A DNA stretch of 64,000 nt. It comes from Gordionus sp. m RMFG-2023 (lineage: Eukaryota > Nematomorpha > Gordioida > Chordodea > Parachordodidae). The notes below the pieces were generated by a model. That model saw nothing but the letters and a program-made list of their open reading frames with translations. It had not been told where the DNA came from and searched no databases. Each line of letters begins with the position of its first letter. Within the stretch, counting starts at the first letter, position 1. Of the stretch, positions 49,601 through 59,625 are shown piece after piece. The stretch is taken from the NCBI RefSeq assembly GCF_954871325.1, contig NC_088777.1, positions 5,991,366 through 6,055,365 on the forward strand. Direction: 5' to 3'. The position numbers were made by a program, and so were the translations under genes.

Positions 49601-52115
49601 TGTCCTCCAATATCATTATATTCATGATGATATTTTTATTATCGAGTAATTAAAAATGTTGCTAATATAATTCGATTTATGAAATAATCGATGTATTAAT
49701 TAGCAAATAATATAATATCGGTAATTTTAGTATCCACATTGTTTCCAAAATAAACAAATAATGGAATAATTTAAAAAAATGCAACCAATGATAATTATGG
49801 CTCTTAAACAATAATCTCATCAGGATTATTTGGCAGATTAAATAAATAGGAAAATTGTTATTTAAATAGTGCGTAATGCTTTTAATACAATTCTAGCATA
49901 AAAAAAAGTTAAATTTAAAATAATTGGATTTTGATTTAATTAATAAAAGAAATAAATAATATAATATTAAATTTTAGGTACAACACTTCCTAAAACACCA
50001 GGTATATTATTATCATTATTGATTTTAAAAACATGAAAATTATTTGTAATTCATCTATATTTAATTTATCCATGCAATATAATTATATTTATAAATTATA
50101 TGTATTATATATTAGATAGACAATAAAATTGAAAATTAAATGATTTCATTAATAATGTTGTCATCTATTAAATTGTGAACTAAAATTTTAGTAACCATTA
50201 CAATCAACGAAAGTCAACCCCAAGGTTTAAAACATTTTTAAAATTGATTAAGTAGTTATAAGTTTTATTTATTCAAAATCGGCTATATAATGTTATATTT
50301 AAATGATGTCAATCTTATATATTGTTAGATCAAAAGTTAATAATTAATAATTACATCAATAATGTAATCACTATATTAAATCGCAAACGAAAATTTTAGT
50401 AACCCCTACGATCAACGAAACTCAACCCCTAGGTTTATTTATTCATATTTATTAATTAATTTTAAAATAGTTAAAAATTATATTTATTCAAAATCGGCCA
50501 TATAATGTTTTTTTACTTATCAAAAAAGTTGATTATTATTCTATTTTTAATCATCACATGATTAATAAATGTTTTTTAGTAACCTCTACAATCAGAACTC
50601 CAACCCCAGGTTAATTTAAATTAAAATTTAAAAACTTTTTAAAATTTATTTGGTAATTATAATATATATTTTTTCAAGATTGTCCATATCATTTTATTAT
50701 ATGATGCCATTTATTGTTAGATCAAAAAAGTTGATAATTAAATAATTCCACCAATAATATAATTACTATTAAATCGCAAACAAAAATTTTAGTAACCACT
50801 ACGATCAGCGAAACTCAACCCCCAGGTTTATTTATATTTATTAATTTATTTTAAACATTTTTTAAAATTAATATAGTAGTTAATAATTATATTTATACAA
50901 AATAGGACATATAAAGTTATTTTTACATGATGTAATTTGTATTCTTGTTCTATCAAAGAGTTAACTATATCATTACTTATAAGGTTAGTTGATTAGTTAT
51001 ATTTATAAATTTTAGGGGATGTATCTAAATAATAATTTGTTATAGAACCCAATTGAAGCAAGGAGATTTAAAAAAATATTATTCAAATAAATATTTTAAG
51101 CATTTATTCTTACTATAAAATATAGATTATAAAAATTTATAACGGAAGAGTCAATTATGAATCATTAAAAATTCTCATAGATATAAAATAAATAAACCAA
51201 TCGTAAATTAAAAATAATAAAAAATTTTTAAAAAATAACTCGGTAATTATGATTCTAAAACTAATCTTACCAAAATTATATGGCAGATTAAATAAAAAGC
51301 GAAACTTATACTAAAAATTTTAAATGCAATGTCATTCTTTCACGATGCTATTCTTACAATTCTAATATAAAAAAGGAGTTGATTATAAAATAATTTGATT
51401 TATATATAATCATTAAATTAATAAATAATATAATATTAAAAATTTTAGATAAATAAATCTCAGAAGTTTACTCAATATAGTATATTGATAATAATTAAAG
51501 ATTCAGAAACATTAAGGGCTATTTATAAAAATATAATCTGGAGTTATATACAGTAATTTATAATTGGTTACAATTGGCTATATAGTCTTTTTTGATAATA
51601 TTTATAGTGTCAATAATCTTTCGCTATTTCATAGATTTCCCTAAAATATGTCAGTGTGATTATATGATGATGCAACTTATTCAAGAAATTAAATCAAAAA
51701 ATGGATCAATTTTAACCTTTCATCAAGAAGATAGCAAAAACCCTAATTCTTTAACAAGTATATTTTTATTATTTGCATTATAATTTATGTTTTAACATTT
51801 ACAAAATAATCATTTAAAAAAAATTGATATAATGATAAATAAATTTTTTTTAAAATTTATATATATTTATTATAAAGTAGGATAATTTATTATGATATAA
51901 AACATACAAGAGTTTTTAAATAATTCAAAATTAATTAATATTGCCTAATTTGTCAAATAAATTTAATTAAATATGGGCAGAATATTCTCCAATTAAAATT
52001 ATTATTAAAATATAAATTATTGAAGAATTTTAAAGCTGTCTAACTTCTTAAGTGTTATTCGCATAATAGTTTTTTTCACAACATCTAATTTATTTTAGGT
52101 AATGATATGACATAA
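37625..52115 (+). CDS. microexon gene for a small secreted protein (nine exons, 116 residues)
   Basis: Exon 1 37625-37682 encodes MFNGIFLIVVILAFIGLSQ, a clear signal peptide, donor CAAG|GTATAA. Then: 38197-38205 (9 nt, donor GTAAGA), 38438-38494 (57 nt, TATCACAG|, Thr-rich DASTLTTATTITGGPNHS), 41077-41097 (21 nt), 43275-43295 (21 nt), 44995-45015 (21 nt), 49978-50001 (24 nt, STTLPKTP), 51635-51757 (123 nt, FPKICQCDYMMMQL... with two Cys) and a stop exon 52099-52115. Every internal exon is a multiple of three and every junction is phase 1, so any exon can be skipped without loss of frame. Donors are mostly GTAT(A/G), and acceptors mostly T-rich ending (T/C)TAG or ATAG. The joined frame is open to TAA; AATAAA follows near 52135. 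This design (signal-peptide exon plus symmetric microexons) is that of the microexon genes of parasitic flatworms, whose products are secreted and vary by splicing. The protein itself matches nothing I know. The tiniest exon (9 nt) and the last exon are the least certain. Confidence 0.65.
38495..40162. other. intron of the microexon gene with unassigned islands
   Basis: Patches of normal complexity at about 38560-38960 and 39370-39480 are probably old repeats. No microexon with both splice signals and phase 1 was found, but exons under 20 nt could be missed. Confidence 0.35.
40163..42494 (+). repeat. microexon duplication unit 1
   Basis: About 2.3 kb repeated directly in tandem as unit 2. 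Shared landmarks: GAGTTATMATYTAAAGGAACT at the start, GTACCAWCCTAAGTAGGCGA, the 21-nt microexon (here 41077-41097, coding AKLNIK), GATCCATGATTCCCA, and TGATACTAAAAAGCTTC near the end. Identity falls well below that of the microexon in many intron parts, and small indels are frequent. The end of unit 1 joins directly to the start of unit 2 near 42494. An insertion of a TAGTGTTGT-end element at 42013 is private to this copy. Confidence 0.75.
42013..42175. mobile_element. repeat inserted in unit 1 (TAGTGTTGTTAAA end, GACTCAAGTCG words)
   Basis: The block starts TAGTGTTGTTAAAAAGTCG and is filled with palindromic words such as CGAGTTCATCCGACTC, CAAGTCGAG and GAGTCGACT. It is absent from the aligned places in units 2 and 3, where GATTCCCATTTATTTGA continues. 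The right terminal repeat was not found, so it is truncated on that side. Confidence 0.55.
42495..44740 (+). repeat. microexon duplication unit 2
   Basis: Second copy of the unit, with microexon 43275-43295 coding AKLHPK. Its similarity to unit 1 stops near 44740. Similarity to unit 3 instead continues on the right through the second 21-nt exon at 44995-45015, up to 45671, and again from 47414 to about 47520. Unit 2 plus this extension is therefore the fuller ancestral block. Confidence 0.75.
44745..44889 (+). CDS. exon-like open segment, unassigned
   Basis: An excellent acceptor (GATTTTCTTTTTAG|) opens a frame (phase 2) that reads ERHAFECIIKQLNFQ, ENWVLMVHLQDLFGQS, FPILYNGT and then stops at TAA. 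In unit 3 the aligned 48 bases (CAAGATCTTTCCGGACAGAG and flanks) have no indels and keep the frame, although the first half is deleted there. Phase 2 does not fit the phase-1 microexon chain, so it may be a piece of another duplicated gene carried in the unit. No family recognised. Confidence 0.3.
45672..47413 (+). pseudogene. non-LTR-like reverse-transcriptase element fragment inserted in unit 2
   Basis: Contains a reverse-transcriptase segment EEGVQQGDLLGPILFCL and the catalytic LWYLDDG block, then LELNKTKTEICFLN. Downstream are LVQLPAKLGGIDLIPLELLS and, near 46760-46980, a C-terminal block with HGLNCTRSQGRHLRH and a DGFRP...WSNGK-like signature. I know that block from invertebrate reverse-transcriptase proteins lacking LTRs; it may be a restriction-like endonuclease. 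The 5' part is missing and the copy is broken in several places. Edges come from comparison with unit 3, where the sequence runs uninterrupted from TTCTAATTT to AATTAATAC. Confidence 0.75.
47414..49232. other. intron of the microexon gene
   Basis: Starts with the tail of unit 2 (TATCTCTCCGAGGTTTAATA, matching unit 3 at about 58980). The rest is A/T-rich. Weak microexon-like candidates near 47623-47631 and 48636-48659 were not accepted. Confidence 0.35.
49241..49602. mobile_element. intact hAT-type MITE, CAGTGGCGTAGC family
   Basis: Ends CAGTGGCGTAGCTAGG and inverted CCGTAGCTACGTCACTG. Flanking 8-mers TCCTCTAA (49233-49240) and TCCTCCAA (49603-49610) differ at one base, which marks an 8-bp target duplication. 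It is 362 bp and has no coding capacity. Interior TTTTAAGTCTTTTGAACTTA and CCAAACCCGAAAACCACCC match the copy at 8.6-9.0 kb. The left end is shared with the element starting at 60626, which carries a transposase and is the likely source of mobility. Confidence 0.85.
50140..50990 (+). repeat. satellite-like tandem array B (about 200-bp units)
   Basis: Unit cores AGTAACCATTACAATCAACG (near 50190), AGTAACCCCTACGATCAACG (50398), AGTAACCTCTACAATCAGAA (50579) and AGTAACCACTACGATCAGCG (50782). Spacings are about 208, 181 and 203 bp. Same family as array A, with the same two unit types. It lies in the intron between the 24-nt and 123-nt exons of the microexon gene. Confidence 0.8.
51235..51480 (+). 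pseudogene. dead duplicate of the 24-nt microexon cassette
   Basis: The sequence from about 51235 aligns with 49790-50010: ATGGCAGATTAAATAAAAAG, then ACAATTCTAATATAAAAAAG, then AATAATATAATATTAAA...TTTTAG. The acceptor survives at about 51450, but the following bases (ATAAATAAATC) have a stop in phase 1 and the donor GGTATATT has become AGTATATT. The live copy uses GTACAACACTTCC...CCAG|GTATAT. The array B satellite lies between the two copies, so the whole block was probably duplicated around it. Confidence 0.6.
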
Positions 52116-54463
52116 AACCACTTGCTAAACAGCGAATAAAATTAATTAAAATGCAATAAGACATTTTTTAAAATATATTAACGGAATCATGTGGTCGAGT
52201 TCGATCTACTATATATCATCCCCCAAGGACAGAACCACAGAGTTGGCTTTAGAAAAAACTTGACCCTTACTGGATTCGAAATCAGAACTATCAGATTGCG
52301 ATATAAGTACTCAACCGTCTAGACCACAAACGCTATTCATAAACATCAATTTTTTATATATATAAGGATTACAACTTTATCTGATATTTTAATAAAACAA
52401 ACTTAACGATATGTATAATTGTTCAGTTATATTTTCCCTCAATTTATTCAATTTTTGCTTTTATTTTATGGTTGCTAGGGCGTTTTCGTTATTTTATGTA
52501 GCTTTTTCTATTTTAAAATTTTGTTTCAAGTTAGAAACAATAAATGAAAACCTTATGAATCACTCAATTGAACACTATCACCTTTGTTATAACCCTGATT
52601 CCTTCAAAAAAAATCGCTAGGTTCTTATTTCTTATTAATCAGAGTTTTAATTTGGTACCAAACTTTGGAATTCATTAATTTTTTTAATAATTATAGTGTT
52701 TCGATGTTTGTAATAAACGTCTTCTTAGCTTGTAAATTTAGAATTTGATATATTATAAAAATCTCACATAATATGAGGACCTATAAAGAAAGACCAAAGT
52801 AATTCAGTAAAGCTTTAATAACTCTATTCAGATTCCTCATGATCAATTCTAGTTGATCTTTATTAGTGGAACTGCTCGGGCTATTATAATTAAGATAGGC
52901 TGGATGAATAGTGAAAAATTTTGTTTCTTATTAACATTTAATTGATCATGTCTCTCCCAAATATTAATAAATTTTAAATACTTTTATATTATCATATAAT
53001 ACAGGTATTTTAATTATAAATATCAAATAAATCACAAAATCTGACTAAAATTTGAGGATATAATTCAAATATATAACAGATAAACATGGCTTGAGCTAAC
53101 TATTTTTAATCCTAGCAGTATTATTATAAAATAATTTAATATGAAATTTTATTTTAGTAAAGTTAAACATTACACATGGAAAGCCTCAAAATTTAGGTAT
53201 ATCATTATATTTATTGATAAATATTAACTAAATGTGTTTTATTCAAGAAAATTTACCCACTGCTATTATTGTGCCTGTTAACATTAAACCTAAAAATTTT
53301 CTACTTTAAATAATTTGATTTAATATTTGATTTCCAAGATACTATCATATTATATATGTGAAATCTTTCACATATATATTATATTATTACATTTAACAAA
53401 ATTATATAGTAGTTTAAATTTTCAAAATACAAATCATTTAAATGAAAAGATAAATTATATATATATTTTCCAATAAGAGTAAAATATGTTACAGTTAACT
53501 AAGATTTCATATAGAACTCTTCAGATATTTTAAAATTTAAAATAATATATACTCTGATAAAGTTACACACAGATAAACAAAATTGTTTATTTTTAAATAC
53601 TTAAAACAGGGTGAAAAATTACTAAAATACCAAAAATTTTAAATTATTTATAATATTTCTGGATCTATGATGACAAATAAAAATCTATAAATCAAAATTC
53701 TCCATATTTACAATTATTCGAGAATTACTCTTTTACTATAAAGTTATGCCTCTCAGTCCCCTCGAATCGAATTTGTTTCTTCAATTTTAATAAAGATGCT
53801 GCAATACTAGAAAAATTAGCGATAAATCAATGGTGATAATTAATCAAGTCCAGAAAATATTGCAACTAATTCCAATAAAATTCTCTCAATGTTCTTACAA
53901 TATCGGTCTTATATATTTCCCTTTTTCCACAAAAACATTTCTTAAAATTAAAATTTCCTCTCAAACCCTTATCTTGTATACTTGTCAACACCTCAACTAA
54001 TCTTGCATTATGCTCCCTTCTACTCCTCCCCACAATCAACACATCAGAATTAGATACGGACTTTCTGGCCGGATATGTTTAATTTCATCGCTATTTTTTT
54101 TATGTTAGACAAGTACATTTGATAACTTTTATTTATAAATTCGGCAAGATTGAACTTGAATAAAATATTTAGAATATTTTTGGAGCATTTATATTTAGGG
54201 GGCGGGGGAAGTTGGTTAAACAAGCCTCTTTTTTCCTGCCTATCTTCGAAATCAATAAAATCTTCAATTTACACTTTTAAAAAAATAATTAATAAACTTA
54301 ACTTCTAAAATATAAAAAAACTTACTTAATTTTAATTTCAAAATGTTTAATTTCTTAAAAAAAAATTATCTAAGTAAATAACTAAAATAATAATAATTAA
54401 TAAACAACTTTAAAAATATAAAAAGAACTCATCATGGGACTTTGCCATTTTTATCACAAATTA
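52116..54463. other. region downstream of the last microexon
   Basis: Contains the tRNA-like sequence below. The plus-strand frame 52411-52620 has a hydrophobic, signal-like start (MYNCSVIFSLNLFNFCFYF) and two later cysteines but no splice context, and I do not call it. The rest is A/T-rich. Confidence 0.35.
52255..52335 (-). ncRNA. tRNA-like sequence (SINE head or tRNA pseudogene)
   Basis: Minus strand: GCGTTTGTGGTCTAGACGGT followed by TGAG gives a convincing A-box/D-arm, and GATTTCGAATCC gives a B box about 40 bases on. The acceptor stem does not pair. Downstream sequence (to about 52190, with CTCTGTGGTTCTG) may be the body of a tRNA-derived SINE. Confidence 0.5.
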
Positions 54464-54471
54464 TAAATTTA

Positions 54472-55539
54472 TAGTGTTGTAAACGAACGCGTTCAAAATG
54501 AACGCGTTCGTGAACGAAGTTCGTTTTCTTGAAAAAAGGTGATGAACGGCTTTCCTTTTTTTTTGACGAACTTTGAACGTGAACGCGTTCCTTTTCTTTG
54601 ATGAACGCGTTCAATTTTACGTTCGTTCAATTTTAAAAACACTTTTTATTTTTATTTATTTGAAAAATTAATATTCCGCATTTTTTAACAAAAAATCTTA
54701 TATTTTTATTTATTTGAAAAATTAATATTTAATCCAATTTTTTAACAAAAAAGTCTTATATTTTTTAATCAGCTGTTTTTACTTTTTCCTCTTTCATATT
54801 GCAATTAACGTACCTTAACGTGCTACTGCTAGAGAAGATAAGATTAAAGTTTATTAATTTGAATATTTTATATTTTAATTTAATAGATTAGCATTTGCAT
54901 GGATATAAATATTTCATCATCAGATTCTGAAAATTAAAATTCAATATTAGATGAATTAGAATTACTATGGCCCAAATATCAAAAATATTTCACTATTTTA
55001 AAATCAAAAGGTAATTCAATAGTTACCAAATGTAAAATGTGTCCAAAAAGTATTATATCATTGTCAACATCTTCAAGCTCCAATTTAAAAAGACATCTGA
55101 TTGTAACATTAATTATTTTATATTATATAATATGTATAACTATATAGCCAGTTAATAATTTATTTTAATTGTTCTAAGTAAAAATAATTACAGTTAATTA
55201 TAATAATAAGGCATTTTAATATTAGTATTTAAGAAAAAAATTTTATAAATTTATTTTTTTATCGCTCTATTATATTGTATTTATAATTATATTATCAAAA
55301 TAAAACTATTATTTTTTTATCATGGCTAATATATTGTGTTGAAAAATATAAGGCATTTATTTATATTAAATTAAATTTAAAAAAAAATTTATCATAAAAT
55401 TTTGAACGCATGAACGCGTTCACGAACTTGAACGCATTCCTTTTTTTGAATTTGAACGTGAACGTGAACGCGTTCGATTTTTGTCAATGAACGTTGAACG
55501 CGAACGCGTTCGATTTTTTTAAAAATGTTTACAGCACTA
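54472..55539 (+). mobile_element. hAT element remnant with BED finger and perfect 8-bp target duplication
   Basis: TAAATTTA flanks both sides (54464-54471 and 55540-55547). Terminal repeats are TAGTGTTGTAAAC and inverted GTTTACAGCACTA. Subterminal regions of about 170 and 140 bp are filled with the palindrome GAACGCGTTC and half-sites GAACG/CGTTC. A remnant open frame at 54899-55105 (one stop inside) encodes a BED-type zinc finger: KYFTILKSKG, CKMCPK and SSNLKRHL. The DDE domain is missing, so this is an internally deleted copy. Its end sequence is the same as that of the fold-back MITEs, which it or a full-length relative probably mobilised. Confidence 0.85.
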
Positions 55540-55547
55540 TAAATTTA

Positions 55548-56084
55548 CAATATAATTTCTTTTTATTAATTAAACATGCATGACGTTTAATCTTTATTTT
55601 TTTGTCCATATTTAATTACAATATGTATTAAAATAAAATTTTACTTTGTTTGCCCCCTTATATTTAAAAATAATTATATTACTCGTTTTACTTCACTGTA
55701 ATGGGAAAGAAATTTGTTTATAACAAAATTATACATGTTAAAAGAAAGTAAAATAAAAATTAATTTCTATATTTAAATAGATTCAGGCCATGCCGGTAAA
55801 TTTTTTTAAAAAAAATTTGATTTTAATCTAAAGAACCCCAAATTTAAACAAATATTTAAATGGTAAGAAAATGAGATTAAAAGCTTTAATTATTAATTTA
55901 GAATGTATAATATTTAATTTAAGATTAGTAAATGAAATTCATTTTTTCTTACTTTTTATATATCCGAGCCCCGGGACTAATCCATAGATGGGTTTGAACT
56001 CCGGGTAGGCCTGAGCACATAAAAGAGTCGTAAATTTTACTACCAAGTAAATTAACTATTTTCTAGTTCACACAATGATATTTT
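55548..56084. other. A/T-rich spacer
   Basis: A short GC-richer patch at about 55965-56030 has a weak B-box-like word (GGGTTTGAACTCC) but no A box. No gene seen. Confidence 0.3.
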
Positions 56085-56900
56085 TACTCAATGCATTCAT
56101 TTTACCATTTGATCAAAAGATGAATATTTTAAATAATTTAATTTGTAATGTAATCACCATATATCAATTCACAAATAATTTAATGTGATAACGAAAATTA
56201 AATTTAAGTTAATAAATCATGCCCTCCACCTCAAAATATATTATTATGTTTTTTGATTATGCAAATTTAGATTTATTTGGTATTCATCTTAATAAATTTA
56301 AGAAGAAACTAATCAAAATAGTTCACAAAATGTTATGTTTACATATATATTTATTTTGCTGTTTGATCAAAAGATATATTAAATAACTCAATTTATAATG
56401 AAATCATAATTACCAAATAATAACTATGATAACGAAAATTAAATCACCTTCAAGTATATTATTATTTTCTTTATTCTCAAAATTGTTTTAAATTATTTGG
56501 TCAATTTATCATTCAATATTTTATTGTTGCACGATGCATTGTTATATCAATTGTGATTTTTTAAATGATTTAATTTATAATTTAATTTGAAAATAATATT
56601 AAATGAAAATATTATTGAGAATTTCCTTTCTTCAACTTACAGATATGTGATTATGTTTACTGATATATTTCAAAAATGTTTAATATTATCTGGTCTTAAA
56701 CAAAATTCGTTTAAAATGAATGTTTTAATTCCCTAAAATGTAATATTGAATCAAAAATATTAATTTTTGAATAATTCGAAATATAATATAATCACGATAC
56801 ATTAATTCATGCAGTAAATAGTAGTAAACACAACATTTGCTGATATTTTGTTATTAAATAAATTCAAAACTTTTTATAATACTTTGGTATCTGTTTTAAG
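56085..56900 (+). repeat. satellite-like tandem array C, distant relative of arrays A and B
   Basis: About four worn units. Landmarks TTTGATCAAAAGAT, AATAATTTAATTTRTAATG, AATCACNATAT and GATAACGAAAATTAAA recur near 56107, 56360, 56540 and 56750. They follow the order of GTTAGATCAAAAAGTT, AAATAATTCCA, GTAATCACTATAT and CAAACAAAAATTTTAGTAAC in arrays A and B, but the CTCAACCCCCAGG core is largely lost. Confidence 0.45.
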
Positions 56901-57230
56901 CATAGGATGTTTTTAGCGCGAATAGAATGGTATTATACATTTATAAATTAAGTTTCGCATGTTTGCTTTAAAAAAATTTTACAACTGATCTTGGTTATTT
57001 TATGTTTTTTAGGTCATCTTTCTCTCTTATGATTACTTTTGTTCTTTCACATCTCATTGTATTTTTTTTTTTGAAAATGTACCAGCCCTAATAGGCGTTA
57101 GGGGATAGCAATGAAAACAAATAACCAATCAAAATAAGATAAAATTTAGGCCAGCTTCTATTTATCCAATAAATATAGAACTTTCTCTCAACACATAATA
57201 TATAATATATGCATATTTTTGTATTTTTAG

Positions 57231-57251
57231 ATACAAAATTACACCCTAAAG
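57231..57251 (+). CDS. 21-nt microexon, third copy (TKLHPK)
   Basis: GTATTTTTAG|ATACAAAATTACACCCTAAAG|GTATAT. In phase 1 it encodes (D)TKLHPK(G), against (D)AKLHPK at 43275 and (E)AKLNIK at 41077. The splice sites are intact. It lies beyond the stop exon at 52099, so it is either an alternative exon of longer transcripts or part of a second, incomplete gene. Confidence 0.5.
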
Positions 57252-58495
57252 GTATATAACGTAATAATTTTGTAATTTTACAAAAATAATTATTCCAAGT
57301 ATAGAACTAACAGAACCATTAAGAATGCTTTAAATAATTTTTATTTTATGTTTCCAGGTCATATATCTATATCGAAATAAATCTTGATAGAGACTTATTC
57401 TAAAGGCTTTGTTCCTATTATTAATTAGAAGCTTTAATAACTTTTTATTATAATTAAGGAAAAATTTAGGCGCTTCTAAGGTAGCTAAGCTACGATTTAT
57501 AATGATGAAATCTATATTTATATAAAATAAAACTTTAGTAGAGGGAAGGGGGTATAATTAAAAATATAATTTTATTTAAAATCCTATAGTTTAACGAAAG
57601 ATAACTTAATTAATAGGATAAAGGATGGGAACGAGCTTTCCATACCTGTAGTATCTTGGGACGGACTTGAGACCCATTTCTTGGAATGGACATGTTTTAA
57701 CGCAAGTTATATTACTGCAGACTTTTAACTCAAATTATAAGAATGAAAACGCCTAAAGGCAATAATTTCTTCAAATATTAAACTAATATAGTTTTGTTAT
57801 AATATATAACATTATATTTTACCAAAAAGATAAAATAAATATAATAAACAACTAAATTGATTATAATTAATATATTTGAAATGTTTTACATAGAGTGAAA
57901 AGGAAATAATTATTATATTAAAAAAAATTTTAATGATGAAAAAAGCAAAAAAGAGCCACTCATTAAGTTCCGAGAAAATTAAGTTACTTGCTTAGGAACA
58001 CAACAATTTAAGTTTATAGTAACATTTAAACCATGATTCCCATTAATTTGAAGAATTTTTTACCTAAAATCTTTTAAAGTTGCCTAGGAATCAATTAGTA
58101 GAAATAAATATTGGGAGAAAATGAAAATCTTAAACTTTCTAATTTATGAAATTTCGGTGATATCTTTATGTAATAAAAAAATATTAATAATCTTTTCGAT
58201 TTTACTTTAAACTTTTTAAATATAAAGGAAATACAATTAAGCATTTTCAAACTCGTAGTACTGAACTGAATGAATTAATTTATCAAATTAAATTTAACTT
58301 TATTTTAGAAATAAAAACATAAGACAGTACACTTCCAAGATCTTTCCGGACAGAGATTTCCTATTGTATATTATGGAACATCTGTTTTTTACTTTAAAAT
58401 ATAGAAAAAAAACTAAAAATGTTTTTTTCAGAATATTTAACTTTACTTAATTAAGAACCTTTATATTAACAGTTTTTTTTATTTATTTTTTTTAG

Positions 58496-58516
58496 ATATA
58501 ATTATCCAACAAATAA
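58496..58516 (+). CDS. 21-nt microexon, second copy (IIIQQI)
   Basis: TTTTTTTTAG|ATATAATTATCCAACAAATAA|GTAAAT. It differs from the exon at 44995-45015 by one synonymous change (CAG to CAA). Phase 1 on both sides. Confidence 0.5.
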
Positions 58517-59050
58517 GTAAATTTTATATTTTTCTTACATAATTATAATCTAACATAATCAGACATATTTTAATGTGATTTTGAACAGATTTTGAAGCAT
58601 TTATTTATTCTACTTTAACACCTAAATTAAATAAAAGGTTTTGAGAAAAGTAGAATCATTCTAAATATAATCCTTTCGCTTTGTAGAAATTTTTGATTTT
58701 AATCTTTTTTGCAAAAATTATAATTTTTTGGTTATTACCTTTTGGGGAAGAGTTTTTATTTTTATTCTATATTTTATGCAGTTGAAAAATACAATTTTTT
58801 TAAAAAATGTGTTTTTTTCACTTTCTTATCTTCCTACTAAATTTGTATTTTTATTCTTTTTTGATCCTAATGATAGAAAAGATAACATAAAATCGCAATA
58901 TTTTATTTTTCCATTTGTAATCCTTATTCATTCTAATTTAATTAATACTTTTCTTAATAAGAATAATTTTCATAAACTATCTCTCCGAAATGTAATATTA
59001 ATCGTCGAGAACCCAGATGAGATATAAGACCAGTCCCAAAATAATTTATA

Positions 59051-59625
59051 CATATAATTACGCAAAATTCTTAAGATATCGATGTAAAATTTTCAATAAC
59101 AATTTGTACGAAAGGAATTTTTTTTGTTTCACGCAATATTGTGAGTTAACCCTTTAATGCACGACAGAACTATAAACGGTATATTTTTTTTTAAAAAAAA
59201 ATTATTTAATTTTAATTAGCCCTTAATAAACTAAAAAATAAAATAATTTTAAACCGTAAAAAAATTTTTTTAGTGTGAATAATTAATTGCACAATACATG
59301 TAAAAAGTATTATATTTTTTAAAATTCAAACTTATTGCAAAAGAAATAAAATTTTATTATTGGATAAATAATATAATAAAACATATTTCATGAAATTATT
59401 GAAAACAATCATTTTTAGAATTAAAACTAATGAAACACACCATGATTCAAATCATTTTAGTAACCAATTTGAATTCAGGGTTCTTGTACCGCGATCTTGT
59501 AATATATTATGTCCAATGAGCTATTAAAATATGTAGTTCTTTTTGCGGAAAAAGACATGTATGTTCCTTATAACATTTTTCTCTATATTTGTCAACAATC
59601 GATACTCATATTATAAGGCTAGAGT
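59051..59625. other. A/T-rich spacer
   Basis: No terminal exon for the unit 3 microexons could be found here. Confidence 0.3.

Larger units (their letters stand above)
57005..59050 (+). repeat. microexon duplication unit 3
   Basis: A dispersed third copy, 14 kb from unit 2 and downstream of the inferred last exon. It aligns from GTACCAGCCCTAATAGGCG through both 21-nt exons to TATCTCTCCGAAATGTAATA near 58985. It lacks most of the exon-like segment seen at 44745 and lacks the RT insertion, so it was copied before that insertion or from an empty site. Confidence 0.75.

Noticed and set aside
55965-56030. tRNA-like patch with GGGTTTGAACTCC
   Set aside because: No A box and no cloverleaf.
58728-59027. 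Plus-strand 99-codon hydrophobic ORF
   Set aside because: Phe/Ile/Leu-rich chance frame in T-rich DNA, inside duplicated intron sequence that is not open in unit 2.
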